A DNA stretch of 20,604 bases from Candidatus Neomicrothrix sp. UBA4742 (GCA_002403895.1 DHIQ01000223.1:17228-37831), one strand, 5' to 3'. Numbered from the stretch's first letter, positions 6,480 through 15,129 are shown. Numbers and translations are program-made. The notes: generated by a model from the sequence alone, not told the origin.

Positions 6480-8237
6480 ATGGCGACCTACGACCTGGTC
6501 GTGAAGAACGGCATCGTGATCGACGGCACCGGGCTCGCCCGTCGCCGGGCCGATCTGGCCGTGCGGGACGGCGTCATCGTCCACATCGGCCACGTGCCCG
6601 ACGTTGAGGACGCCACCCAGGTGATCGATGCCGAGGGTCGGTTCGTGGCCCCCGGCATCATCGACGCCCACACCCACTACGACCCGCAACTCACGTTCGA
6701 CCCATGGGCCCAGACGTCGTGTTACCAGGGCGTGACCACGGTGCTGGCCGGCAACTGCGGGTTCTCGCTGGCCCCGACCACCGAGGCGGACCGTGACTAC
6801 ATCACCCGAATGTTCGCCAAGGTCGAGGGCATGGATCCGGTGGCCTTGACCGGCGTCGAATGGGACTTCGAGAGCTTCCCTGAGTTCCTCGCCCGTCGGG
6901 AGGGCAACCTGGGCGTGAACATGGCCTGCATGATCGGCCATTCCAGCCTGCGCCGGTATGTGATGGGCGCCGATGGTTCGCAGCGTGAGGCCACCCCCGA
7001 CGAGGTCGTGCGCATGCGTGAGGTCGTGCGCGAGGCCATGGGCGCCGGGGCGGCTGGATTCTCGTCATCGCATGCCCCCACCCAGCTCGACGGCGACGAG
7101 CGCCCCATTCCCAGCCGGTTCGCCTCGATCGATGAGCTCAAGGCCCTGGTGGAGGAGACCGGTCTGGCCGGCGGCGGCTCGATCTCGTATCTGCCCCAGA
7201 GCTCGATCGGAGGTCTCAACGCCGACGACGAGGAGCTGCTCATCGAGCTGGCTGAGCTGAGCCGTCTGCCGATCGTGATCCAGGGCCTGGGAGCCCGCAA
7301 CAAGGTGGACGCCCCCGGCGCCGGGTGGGACCACGCGGTGGAGTTCCTCGAGGATGCCGCCGATCGTGGTGCCGCCATCTTCTCCCTGCTGCGCAACCAC
7401 CCCTTCGACCGGATCTTCACCTTCGAGGGCGGGACCCAGCTCTACGACGGCGTACTGCCGTGGCGGGACTGGATGCGCAAGAGTCCCGACGACAAGGTCG
7501 CCGATCTGGTGGACCCGGCGATGCGCGATGTCCTGCGCCACGCCGTCGAGAATCCCAACAAGGACCCAGACCAGGGCTCCACCATCCCGCCGCCCCATTT
7601 CGACGTCATGTACGTGGACGAGGTGACGCGGCCGGAAAACGAGAAGTACCTGAAGCGGTCCATCATTGACATCGCCGCCGAGTTGGGGGTCGAGCCGGCC
7701 GACGCCATGTTCGACCTGGCCCTCAGCGAGGAGCTCAAGATGGGCTTCCGTTGGGAGAACTTCACGCCCGAGTGGGAAGCCTCGGTCACCGAGTCCATCC
7801 AGCACCCGGCCATGATCGCCGGGGTGAGCGACGGTGGCGCCCACCTCGACCGAGACGACGGCGCCGACTGGTCCAGCTACCTGCTGCGCTTTTGGGTGTA
7901 TGACCGGCATTTGTGGAGCCTCGAGGAGGCCGTGCGACAGATGACCCAGGTGCCGGCCGCCCTGTGCGGCTTCGCCAACCGAGGGATGCTCCTGCCCGGC
8001 TACGCCGCCGACATGATGATCTTCGACGAGACCATCGGTCCCGACACCAAGCGGCTCACCTACGACCTGCCCGGCGGCGCGGCCCGATTCACCGCCCTGC
8101 CCAAGGGTGTCCACGCCACCATCGTCAACGGGGTGCCCATCGTGATCGAAGGCGTGCTCACCGGGGCCACCCCCGGCCACGTCATCCGGCCGGCCGGTAC
8201 CAACGCGGCCACGTCAACGTCGGGAGCAACCGCGTGA
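6480..8237 (+). CDS. N-acyl-D-amino-acid deacylase-type amidohydrolase (amidohydrolase 3 family)
   Basis: The 585-residue enzyme has the D-aminoacylase/dihydroorotase-like layout. A small N-terminal beta domain (LVVKNGIVIDGTG) is followed by the zinc motif HTHYD (His64, His66), GNCGFSLAP with the metal-ligand Cys93, and a C-terminal catalytic Asp451 in GVSDGGAHL. The composite domain closes with PGYAADMMIFD. The family removes acyl groups from D-amino acids or opens other amide or ring bonds; many actinobacterial members have no known substrate. GGAGGA is just upstream of the ATG at 6480, which rules out the longer frame from 6378 that would overlap the aldehyde dehydrogenase. Its stop overlaps the next start (GTGA). 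Third gene of the operon. Confidence 0.9.
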   Translation: MATYDLVVKNGIVIDGTGLARRRADLAVRDGVIVHIGHVPDVEDATQVIDAEGRFVAPGIIDAHTHYDPQLTFDPWAQTSCYQGVTTVLAGNCGFSLAPTTEADRDYITRMFAKVEGMDPVALTGVEWDFESFPEFLARREGNLGVNMACMIGHSSLRRYVMGADGSQREATPDEVVRMREVVREAMGAGAAGFSSSHAPTQLDGDERPIPSRFASIDELKALVEETGLAGGGSISYLPQSSIGGLNADDEELLIELAELSRLPIVIQGLGARNKVDAPGAGWDHAVEFLEDAADRGAAIFSLLRNHPFDRIFTFEGGTQLYDGVLPWRDWMRKSPDDKVADLVDPAMRDVLRHAVENPNKDPDQGSTIPPPHFDVMYVDEVTRPENEKYLKRSIIDIAAELGVEPADAMFDLALSEELKMGFRWENFTPEWEASVTESIQHPAMIAGVSDGGAHLDRDDGADWSSYLLRFWVYDRHLWSLEEAVRQMTQVPAALCGFANRGMLLPGYAADMMIFDETIGPDTKRLTYDLPGGAARFTALPKGVHATIVNGVPIVIEGVLTGATPGHVIRPAGTNAATSTSGATA

Positions 8238-9301
8238 AGGGTGTCCTGTTCGACGAGGGCGGGCTGAGCGTCGTCACCGATCTCGCGGTGCGCGATCTCC
8301 GCTCCGGCGAGGTTCGGGTCGACATCCAGGCCGCGGGGGTGTGTCACAGCGACGTCTCGGTCATCGACGGCACGATTCCATTCCCGACGCCGGTGGTGCT
8401 GGGCCACGAGGGCGTGGGCATCGTCTCCGAACTCGGTCCGGAGGTCACCGGGGTGCAACTCGGGGACCACGTCGTGATCTCGACGCTGTCGAACTGCGGC
8501 GCCTGCGCGGCCTGCGACAGCGGCCACCCGACGCATTGCCGTCACTCGATCGGCAAGATGTCGGCGCCGTTCCGCCAGGGCGATCGCAAGGTCCTCCAGT
8601 TCGCCAACATCGGGGCCTTCGCCGAGCAGACGGTGATCAAGGCTCGCCAGGCCGTCCCCATCAACAAGGACGTGCCGTTCGAGGTGGCCTCCCTGCTGGG
8701 GTGTGGCGTCATCACCGGGGTGGGCGCGGTGTTCAACCGGGCCAAGGTCAGCCATGGCCAGAGCGTGCTTGTGGTCGGCGTCGGAGGCATCGGCCTCAAC
8801 GTCATCCAGGGCGCGGCCCTGGCCGACGCGGTGCCGATCATCGCGGTCGACACCAATCCCCGCAAGGAGGCACTGGCCCGCCAATTTGGCGCCACGCACT
8901 TCATCAACGCGGCCGAGGTCGATACCGTCGAGGAGGTCAAGGAGATCTGCCCCAATGGGGTTGACGTGTCCTTCGAGTGCGTCGGCCACCCGTCGCTCAT
9001 CCGCAACGCCGTCGACGCCCTCGACTGGGGTGGCACCTGCGTGATTCTGGGCGTGCCCAAGTTCGGCACCGAGGCCAGCTTCCTCGTCTCGTCGATGTAC
9101 AACGACAAGACGATCATGGGTTGCCGGTATGGCGCGGGCCGACCCCACAAGGACATCCCGCTGTTCGTCGATCTGTACCTGGCCGGCCGGCTCAAGCTTG
9201 ACGAGCTGGTGACCAAGACCTACGCCATGGAAGACATCCAACAGACCCTCGACGACATGCACAACGGCGACCTTGCCCGCGGCGTATTGCAGATCGGCTG
9301 A
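8234..9301 (+). CDS. zinc-dependent alcohol dehydrogenase (medium-chain, class III-like)
   Basis: The 355-residue protein is a medium-chain dehydrogenase. The catalytic zinc ligands are Cys37 (AGVCHSD), His58-Glu59 (LGHEGVG) and Cys157 (LLGCGV). The structural zinc site is Cys88, Cys91, Cys94 and Cys102 in NCGACAACDSGHPTHC. The Rossmann motif is VGVGGIG (181-187), ending at Asp206 (VDTNPRK), which indicates NAD. It resembles the actinobacterial NDMA-dependent/mycothiol-type alcohol dehydrogenase group. It begins at a GTG overlapping the upstream stop by 4 bp, so the much longer frame starting at 7913 is not used. It probably feeds aldehyde to the dehydrogenase at 4931. Confidence 0.93.
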   Translation: MKGVLFDEGGLSVVTDLAVRDLRSGEVRVDIQAAGVCHSDVSVIDGTIPFPTPVVLGHEGVGIVSELGPEVTGVQLGDHVVISTLSNCGACAACDSGHPTHCRHSIGKMSAPFRQGDRKVLQFANIGAFAEQTVIKARQAVPINKDVPFEVASLLGCGVITGVGAVFNRAKVSHGQSVLVVGVGGIGLNVIQGAALADAVPIIAVDTNPRKEALARQFGATHFINAAEVDTVEEVKEICPNGVDVSFECVGHPSLIRNAVDALDWGGTCVILGVPKFGTEASFLVSSMYNDKTIMGCRYGAGRPHKDIPLFVDLYLAGRLKLDELVTKTYAMEDIQQTLDDMHNGDLARGVLQIG

Positions 9302-9324
9302 CGGGCCTCCATGAACGACTATCC

Positions 9325-10254
9325 ATGAGCTTGCCGGCGGAACTCCAGGAGTTGGCCGCGTCGGTCTCCAACTGGGGCCGATGGGGCGCCGACGACGAGC
9401 GGGGCACCCAGAACCTGATCGATGGTGCGGCCCTGCGGCGGGGACTCGACGCCGTCCGCGATGGTCGTCACCTCTCGCTCGCCATCCCCCTCGATCAGAC
9501 GAGCCCCCAGGAGGGTGGTGCGCCGGGCCGCATCGCGCCCTCGCGCACGATGCTGTCGATCAACCAGACCTACAGCGGCGCCGACGGTGACGCCGCGTTC
9601 AACGACGACACGGTGGTGATGAGCCTGGCTGCCGGTACCCATGTCGATGCCCTCGGCCATGTGTCCTATGGGGGGTTCCTCTACAACGGCTTCCTCGACT
9701 CGACGGTGACGGCCGGCGGCGGCCTCACCCGCTGCGGCGCCGACAAGTTGCAGCCGATCCTGAGCCGGGGAGTGCTGCTCGACGTGGCCGCGGGGCATGG
9801 CGTCGACCGTCTCGACCCCGGCTACGCCATCACCGCCGAAGATCTCGACGCCGCCGTCGAGCACGCCCGGGTGACCCTGGTGCCGGGAGACGTGGCCTGC
9901 GTCCGCACCGGGCAGATGCAACTCCTTCACGCCGGCCAGACGGTGGCCTACAACCACGACACACCCGGACTGTCCACTGCCACGATCCGCTGGATCCGCG
10001 AGCACGACCTCGGGGCCGTGTTCACCGATACCTACGTGTACGAGGTGTGGCCCCCCCAGGACTGGGCCGCCATGATGGTCGTCCACATGATCCACCTGCG
10101 CGACATGGGCCAGATCCAGGGTCAGAACTTTGATTTCGAGGCCCTGGCCAGCGACTGCTCGTCCGACGGCGTGTTCGAGTTCCTGTTCACCGCCCACCCC
10201 GAACCGTTCACGGGCGGGTGCAGCGCCCCGGTGCATCCCGTAGCCACTAAGTAG
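9325..10254 (+). CDS. cyclase family protein (kynurenine formamidase-like metal hydrolase)
   Basis: The 309-residue protein matches the putative-cyclase/kynurenine-formamidase family. The metal-binding signature GTHVDALGH (His106, Asp108, His112) is typical, with N-terminal NWGRWGADDERGTQN and a later GDVACVRTGQ. Members hydrolyse formamides, lactones or cyclic imides, or open ring-cleavage products. The start at 9325 has no good ribosome binding site; the preceding ATG at 9311 is not in this frame. It sits 23 bp after the alcohol dehydrogenase and ends the five-gene operon. With two other metal hydrolases in the operon, a multi-step ring-opening or deacylating pathway is plausible but unproven. 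Confidence 0.88.
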   Translation: MSLPAELQELAASVSNWGRWGADDERGTQNLIDGAALRRGLDAVRDGRHLSLAIPLDQTSPQEGGAPGRIAPSRTMLSINQTYSGADGDAAFNDDTVVMSLAAGTHVDALGHVSYGGFLYNGFLDSTVTAGGGLTRCGADKLQPILSRGVLLDVAAGHGVDRLDPGYAITAEDLDAAVEHARVTLVPGDVACVRTGQMQLLHAGQTVAYNHDTPGLSTATIRWIREHDLGAVFTDTYVYEVWPPQDWAAMMVVHMIHLRDMGQIQGQNFDFEALASDCSSDGVFEFLFTAHPEPFTGGCSAPVHPVATK

Positions 10255-10399
10255 TCGTCGCAGCTGTTCTGGCCTGCCCGGTGGCTGAAACCCATCAGCG
10301 TGGGCGCAGCGACAACCATTCCCGCTTCAGGTCGGGGTCAGGGTGTCGATAGGATTGTTGGCTCGTGGTTCACCCGTGCGAGCCGCCTTTCCGGATCTG

Positions 10400-12415
10400 A
10401 TGGCCATCGACACCACCTCCATCGAGACGCACCCCGGTGCGCTCGACCTGACCGACCGGGTCGCGCTCCCAGCGACCCCACCGTCAGACGCGCCCGAAAC
10501 CGCCGTCGAGCGGTGGCCCGCCACTCCGGCTGATCGGGTCGCCCAAACTTTCCAACCGTCCGTCCGTTACCTTCCCGCCCTCGACGGGATGCGGGCGCTG
10601 GCCGTGGCCTCGGTGTTGCTCTACCACGGGGACGTGAGTTGGATCCCGGGGGGCTTCCTCGGGGTCGAAGTCTTTTTCGTCATCAGCGGCTACCTGATCA
10701 CCTCGCTGCTGCTGGCCGAGCGCGAGAGCACCGGTGGCACGGCCTACCTGGCCTTCTGGGCCCGCCGAGCCCGGCGCCTGCTTCCCGCCCTCTTCGCGAT
10801 GCTGGCCGTGGTGTCGGCGGTGTGGTTGTTGAAGGTCCCCGGCGAGGCGGCCCGCATCCGCGGCGACATCGTCGGGGCGCTCACGTACATCACGAACTGG
10901 TACCAGATCGTCGTTCGCCAGTCGTACTTCGAGGCCATCGGGCGCCCATCGCCCCTGCGTCACCTGTGGTCGCTGGCGGTGGAAGAGCAGTTCTACCTCG
11001 TATGGCCGATCGTGTTGGCCGGCCTTTCCCGCGTGACCCGGGGTCGGCGCGGTCACCTCCTCGTCATCATCGGGGGGTTGGCTGCCGCCTCGGCGGCGTG
11101 GGGGGTTCGCCTCTATCATCCCGGCCTCGATCCGTCGCGGGTCTACTACGGCACCGACACGCGGGCCGCCGGTGTGCTGCTGGGTGCCGCCCTGGCGGTG
11201 GCCGCCCCGCCTTGGCTCATGCGGGCGAAGGTGCACGTCGGGGCACGAGCGCTGTTCACCGTCGTGGGTGGGGTGGGCCTCGTCGGCATCGGCTGGATGA
11301 TGGTGAAGGCCAACGAGTTCGACCCGATGGTGTACCAGGGTGGCTTCGTGGTGCTCGACGTGTTCGCGGTGGCGGCCGTCGCCGCCGTTGTGCACCCGTG
11401 CGCCACCATCTGGTCCAAGATCCTGGGGGTCGGCCCCCTGGTATGGATCGGCAAGCGGTCCTACGGCATCTACCTGTGGCATTGGCCGATCTTCGTGCTG
11501 ACCCGGCCGGGTCTCGACGTCACCGCCTCCTCAGGCACCTTGTTGGCGCTCCGCCTGGGGCTGACCGTGTCGGTGGCGGAGATTTCCTACCGACTCATCG
11601 AGTTGCCGGTGCGCCAAGGCGCTCTGCGTCGGCTGTGGGCCCGGCGCTCGTTGCCCGACGGTCCGCTGCCTCGCCGTGCCCGTCGCCAGGTGGTCGGGGG
11701 AGCATTGGTGGCTCTGGCCCTGATCGCCACGCTGCTCGTCGGCTTGGTGAATGCTCGACCCAACACCACCATCTCCGGTGTCGACCTGGCCGGCGCCACC
11801 ACTGATGATCTGGGCAATGTGGTGGACGAGACCTCGCTGCCGCCGGTCACCACCGCGGCTCCGACCACCACTGCGGTGACGGGGGTTCCGGTGGTCGTGC
11901 CCTTGCCTCCGCCGCCGACGGTGCCGCCCCCACCAGCCATCGTTCCCATCCCGGGTAACGCCATCATCGCGGTGGGGGACTCGGTGCTCCTCGGGGCCCG
12001 AGGCATGGTGCGCAACCAGTTCCCCAACATCCTCATCAACGCCGAGGTGGGCCGTCAGTTCAACGTGCTCCCGGGGCTGATCCCGGCGCTGGCCAACGTC
12101 GGCGCGTTGCGCCCCAACGTCATCGTGCACCTGGGCACCAACGGCCCGCCGACCGATGGCGATCTTGGGAAGATTCTCGACGCCCTGGCCGGAGCGAACA
12201 AAGTCGTCCTGGTCACCACCCGTGAACCGCGATCGTGGCAGGACCTCACCAACCAGCGACTCGGCGCGGCGGCCATGGGCCGGTCGAACGTGGCCGTGGT
12301 CGACTGGTATCTGGCCAGCGAGGGTCATCCCGAGTACTTCGTGGCCGACGGGGTGCACCTCACGCAAGTCGGGGCGCAAGCTTACGCCGTGGCCCTCGCC
12401 TCCGCCTTCCGCTGA
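10400..12415 (+). CDS. membrane acyltransferase-3 family protein fused to C-terminal SGNH domain
   Basis: The product is about 671 residues. After a roughly 55-residue N-terminal extension comes an acyltransferase-3 domain with the R-x10-H motif (Arg65-His76 in MRALAVASVLLYH). GVEVFFVISGYLI and SLAVEEQFYLVWP follow, then about ten membrane segments. A last membrane helix (VVGGALVALALIATLLVGL) leads into a Thr/Pro-rich linker (VTTAAPTTTAVTG, PLPPPPTVPPPP). The extracytoplasmic SGNH domain has Ser528 in VGDSVLLGA, LGTNGP, and Asp650-His653 in DGVHLT. Such fusions O-acetylate surface polysaccharide or peptidoglycan. A GTG at 10343 would add 19 residues; a TAGGAT at 10350-10355 could be the -10 box and favours 10400, but the start is uncertain. 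Confidence 0.9.
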   Translation: MAIDTTSIETHPGALDLTDRVALPATPPSDAPETAVERWPATPADRVAQTFQPSVRYLPALDGMRALAVASVLLYHGDVSWIPGGFLGVEVFFVISGYLITSLLLAERESTGGTAYLAFWARRARRLLPALFAMLAVVSAVWLLKVPGEAARIRGDIVGALTYITNWYQIVVRQSYFEAIGRPSPLRHLWSLAVEEQFYLVWPIVLAGLSRVTRGRRGHLLVIIGGLAAASAAWGVRLYHPGLDPSRVYYGTDTRAAGVLLGAALAVAAPPWLMRAKVHVGARALFTVVGGVGLVGIGWMMVKANEFDPMVYQGGFVVLDVFAVAAVAAVVHPCATIWSKILGVGPLVWIGKRSYGIYLWHWPIFVLTRPGLDVTASSGTLLALRLGLTVSVAEISYRLIELPVRQGALRRLWARRSLPDGPLPRRARRQVVGGALVALALIATLLVGLVNARPNTTISGVDLAGATTDDLGNVVDETSLPPVTTAAPTTTAVTGVPVVVPLPPPPTVPPPPAIVPIPGNAIIAVGDSVLLGARGMVRNQFPNILINAEVGRQFNVLPGLIPALANVGALRPNVIVHLGTNGPPTDGDLGKILDALAGANKVVLVTTREPRSWQDLTNQRLGAAAMGRSNVAVVDWYLASEGHPEYFVADGVHLTQVGAQAYAVALASAFR

Positions 12416-12456
12416 GCCTGGACCCCTCGGCTCCGCACGGCAGTAGCGTTCGGTCC

Positions 12457-12885
12457 ATGCAGTCGGCCGAGATCATCGACACGCTGGGGTTGATCCCGCA
12501 CCCCGAGGGTGGGTGGTACCGCGAGACGTGGCGGGCCGAGGACGGCGCCGGTGGGCGGCCGCGGGGAACCGCCATCTACTACCTGCTCACCGCGGGGGAG
12601 CGCTCGCACTGGCATCGGGTGGACGCGGTGGAGACGTGGCACCACTACGCCGGTGATCCCTTGGAACTGTGGATCTCCTCCGATGGCATGGACCGGGAAC
12701 TGCACGTGCTCGGCACCGACCTGCTGGCCGGCGAGCGACCCCAGGTCGTGGTGCCGGTGGGGGCCTGGCAGGCGGCCAACCCCCGGGGCGCGTTCACTCT
12801 GGTCGGCTGCACGGTGGTACCCGGCTTCGACTTCGCCGGCTTCGAGTTGGCACCGCCCGACTGGCAGCCCGGCCGCGACTCCTAG
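12457..12885 (+). CDS. cupin superfamily protein, DUF985 (Cupin_5) type
   Basis: The 142-residue protein has the DUF985/Cupin_5 signature: HPEGGWYRETWR near the N-terminus, then IYYLLTAGERSHWHRVD, ETWHHYAGDPLEL (about residues 40-71) and a late VPVGAWQAA. The His and Glu residues in the middle strands (His51, His53, Glu59, His62/63) are placed like cupin metal ligands. The biochemical role of the family is poorly known; sugar-epimerase-like or small-metabolite binding functions have been suggested. The start at 12457 avoids overlap with the acyltransferase, whose stop is 41 bp upstream. The GNAT gene follows after 9 bp, so the two are probably co-transcribed. Confidence 0.88.
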   Translation: MQSAEIIDTLGLIPHPEGGWYRETWRAEDGAGGRPRGTAIYYLLTAGERSHWHRVDAVETWHHYAGDPLELWISSDGMDRELHVLGTDLLAGERPQVVVPVGAWQAANPRGAFTLVGCTVVPGFDFAGFELAPPDWQPGRDS

Positions 12886-12894
12886 GATCCGGCT

Positions 12895-13347
12895 ATGTCG
12901 ATTCGAGAGGCAACGGCCGATGATCTGGGCGAGATCGCCGCGCTGATCCACGAGTTGGCCGCCTATGAGCGGGCGGCCGACGAGGTCGCCTTCGACCTCG
13001 ACGAGCTCGGCCATCACCTGTTCGGTCCCGCGCCGGCGGCCTGGGTGCTGGTGGCCGAGACCGATCCCGGCCGGGTGGCGGGCCTGGCCCTGTACTTCCC
13101 CACATTCTCGACATGGCTGGGACGGCCGGGAATCTGGCTGGAGGACCTGTTCGTGCGACCCGAGTTCCGAGGTGGAGGGCACGGCCGAGCGCTGTTCGAC
13201 GCGGTGCGGGACCGCACCGAAGGCCGCGTCGAGTGGGCGGTGCTGGACTGGAACGAAACGGCCATCGGGTTCTACCGCTCGCTGGGCGCCGAGCCGGTCG
13301 ACGGCTGGACTCGCTATCGCTGGCTCCCTGGTTCCGTCCCGTCGTGA
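12895..13347 (+). CDS. GNAT family N-acetyltransferase, diamine (SSAT)-like
   Basis: The 150-residue protein resembles spermidine/spermine and thialysine N-acetyltransferases. It starts IREATADD and has ELAAYER near residue 20 and FSTWLGRPGIWLEDLFV (71-87). The acetyl-CoA loop RPEFRGGGHG (88-97) comes before the C-terminal DWNETAIGFYRSLGAEP, where Tyr127 is the likely general acid. It would transfer acetyl from acetyl-CoA to a small amine. The length fits the family. An AGGA lies 6 nt upstream of the ATG. It follows the cupin gene by 9 bp and is separated from the next gene by a long hairpin. Confidence 0.88.
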   Translation: MSIREATADDLGEIAALIHELAAYERAADEVAFDLDELGHHLFGPAPAAWVLVAETDPGRVAGLALYFPTFSTWLGRPGIWLEDLFVRPEFRGGGHGRALFDAVRDRTEGRVEWAVLDWNETAIGFYRSLGAEPVDGWTRYRWLPGSVPS

Positions 13348-13360
13348 CCGACCGCGCCCA

Positions 13361-13415
13361 CCGGTCGTTCCTGCATCTGGCCCCACCACAGGGCGCGATC
13401 TGCAGGAACGATCGG
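13361..13415. repeat. 15-bp-stem hairpin downstream of the GNAT gene
   Basis: CCGGTCGTTCCTGCA (13361-13375) pairs with TGCAGGAACGATCGG (13401-13415) with a single G-T mismatch, which is a wobble pair in RNA. The 25-nt loop contains a further GCCC/GGGC stem. It begins 14 nt after the GNAT stop codon and could act as a terminator or mRNA end-stabiliser. There is no T-run, so it is not a classical intrinsic terminator. Confidence 0.55.
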
Positions 13416-13431
13416 CATCGGGGCGACTCGC

Positions 13432-13437
13432 TAAGCT
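13432..13437 (+). promoter_or_regulatory. possible -10 box of the acyl-CoA ligase gene
   Basis: TAAGCT overlaps the first two bases of the shared operator, in the same arrangement as TACAAT at 15124. No convincing -35 box is visible upstream. Confidence 0.35.
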
Positions 13438-13451
13438 GACGGCTCGTCAGA
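13436..13451 (+). promoter_or_regulatory. shared operator, copy 2
   Basis: CTGACGGCTCGTCAGA has perfect six-base arms (CTGACG/CGTCAG) around GCT. It differs from copy 3 (15130) at two of 16 positions and from copy 1 (3698) also at two. It ends 22 nt before the ATG at 13474, where a repressor would cover the transcription start. Confidence 0.65.
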
Positions 13452-13473
13452 AACGGACCAACGAGGGGACCGC

Positions 13474-14997
13474 ATGCTGGAAGCGCCGACGCTATGGGGA
13501 CTGATCGAGGCACGGGCCGCGGCCACCCCCGACGTGCTCATGGCGGTGGACGAGATCGGTCGCGAGATGACGTTCGCGGACTATCGGGACCGGGTGGCCG
13601 TGGCCGCCGCCGGCCTGGCCGCCGACTACGACATCGGGCTTGGCGACGTCATCACCTGGCAGCTCCCCACCTGGCTCGAGTCCATGGTGCTGGTCGGGGC
13701 CATCTCCCGGTTGGGCGCGACCCAGAACCCGGTGCTACCCATCTACCGCGAGCGCGAAGTCGGGTTCTGCGTGCGCCAGGCCGGCTCCAAGCTGCTCGTC
13801 GTCCCATCGGACTTCGCCGGGTTCGACTTCGTCGCCATGGCCGAGAGCATCGCCACCGACGTGGGCGGGGTGGCGATCCTGACCTCGGACCGCTCGCTGC
13901 CGGAGGGCGATCCGGCCACCTTGGCCGAGCCGCCGGCGTCCGGCGACGATGTGCGCTGGCTTTTCTACACCTCGGGCACCACCGCCGATCCCAAGGGTGC
14001 CCAGCACACCGACACCACCATCGCCGCCGTGGCCCGCGGCATGGGAGAACGGCTCGACATCACCGCGGAGGACCGTCACTCGCTGGTGTTCCCCTTCACC
14101 CACATCGGCGGCATCACCTGGCTGTTCACCACCATGCAGACGGGGATGAGCAACATCTTGTTCCAGGCGTTCGTCCCCAAGGTCGTGATCCCGATCCTGA
14201 GCGAGCGGCGAGTGACCATGGCCGGCTCGGGCACCTATTTCCACCAGACCTACGTGGCCGCCCAGAAGGAGGCCGATCACCCGCTGTTCCCCGAGGTCCG
14301 ATGCTTCCCCGGTGGCGGCGCCCCCAAGCCGGTCTCGCTCTACTGGGAGGTGCAGGACCTCTTCGGTGCCCCGATCGTGTCGGGCTACGGCCTGACCGAG
14401 GTCCCCATCCTCACCATGGGCGGAGTCGACGATCTCGACGACGACCTGGCCGCCACCGAAGGGGCACCCATGCCCGGCGTGGAGCTCAAGCTGGTGAAGC
14501 TGGACGGAACGGTCGCCGCTGTGGGGGAGGAGGGCGAGGTCCGGGCCAAGGCTCCCCAGCTCATGGTCGGCTACCTGGACAGCTCCCTGGACGCCGACGG
14601 GTTCGATGAGGAGGGCTACTTCCGCACCGGCGACCTCGGGATGCTGAACGAGCGCAACATGTTGACCATCACCGGTCGACTGAAGGACGTGATCATTCGC
14701 AAGGGGGAGAACGTCAGTGCCAAAGAGGTGGAGGACCTCCTCTACACCCATCCCAAGGTGGCCGACGTGGCCGTCATCGGGCTGGCCGACCCCGAACGGG
14801 GCGAGCGAGTGTGCGCGGTGGTGGCCACAGCCGAGGGCGCTGAGCCTCTCGCTCTGGCCGAGATGGTGGCCTTTTGCAGGGACGCCGGGCTCATGGTGCA
14901 GAAGATCCCCGAACAGCTGGAGCTGCTCGACGTCATCCCCCGCAACCCCACGGGCAAGATCCTCAAGCAACAGCTCCGCGACACCTACGCCACCTGA
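13474..14997 (+). CDS. AMP-forming acyl-CoA synthetase (cyclohexanecarboxylate-CoA ligase-like)
   Basis: The 507-residue protein is an ANL-superfamily ligase that activates a carboxylic acid to its CoA thioester. The P-loop-like motif YTSGTTADPKG is at 165-175, GYGLTEVP is the A5 motif, and YFRTGDLG plus GRLKDVIIRKGEN the A7/A8 motifs. The catalytic Lys495 is in PTGKILKQ. The N-terminal WQLPTWLES, NPVLPIYREREVGF and GFDFVAMA resemble the cyclohexanecarboxylate-CoA ligase/AliA group rather than long-chain FadDs. A GAGGGG precedes the ATG by about 6 nt. The promoter carries copy 2 of the shared operator. It activates an alicyclic or medium-chain acid at most by inference. Confidence 0.9.
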   Translation: MLEAPTLWGLIEARAAATPDVLMAVDEIGREMTFADYRDRVAVAAAGLAADYDIGLGDVITWQLPTWLESMVLVGAISRLGATQNPVLPIYREREVGFCVRQAGSKLLVVPSDFAGFDFVAMAESIATDVGGVAILTSDRSLPEGDPATLAEPPASGDDVRWLFYTSGTTADPKGAQHTDTTIAAVARGMGERLDITAEDRHSLVFPFTHIGGITWLFTTMQTGMSNILFQAFVPKVVIPILSERRVTMAGSGTYFHQTYVAAQKEADHPLFPEVRCFPGGGAPKPVSLYWEVQDLFGAPIVSGYGLTEVPILTMGGVDDLDDDLAATEGAPMPGVELKLVKLDGTVAAVGEEGEVRAKAPQLMVGYLDSSLDADGFDEEGYFRTGDLGMLNERNMLTITGRLKDVIIRKGENVSAKEVEDLLYTHPKVADVAVIGLADPERGERVCAVVATAEGAEPLALAEMVAFCRDAGLMVQKIPEQLELLDVIPRNPTGKILKQQLRDTYAT

Positions 14998-15040
14998 CCC
15001 TCCTCTACCTCCGCCCCGACCGCCCACAACCCGCGTTTCG

Positions 15041-15088
15041 GCGTCAGTTCTGCCCGCTGAGCGGGAAGTTTTGGGGCAGAAAGTGGTG
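15041..15088 (+). terminator. copy B of the dispersed intergenic hairpin element
   Basis: GCGTCAGTT followed by the hairpin CCCGCTGAGCGGG and AAGTTTTGGGG matches copy A at 2665-2713 (minus strand). It starts 43 nt after the ligase stop codon and probably ends or trims the ligase transcript before the SDR promoter. Confidence 0.5.
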
Positions 15089-15123
15089 GGTTCGGGGATT
15101 TCGGGCGGGTGAGGGGTCCTCGC

Positions 15124-15129
15124 TACAAT
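15124..15129 (+). promoter_or_regulatory. -10 box of the SDR gene
   Basis: TACAAT matches the -10 consensus at five of six positions and directly abuts the shared operator, which would cover the transcription start near 15136. No strong -35 box is seen at the right spacing. Confidence 0.5.

Noticed and set aside
9298..9314. CTGACGG near the start of the cyclase-family gene
   Set aside because: Only a half-site, created by the stop codon of the alcohol dehydrogenase; it lies inside the operon and the right arm does not match.
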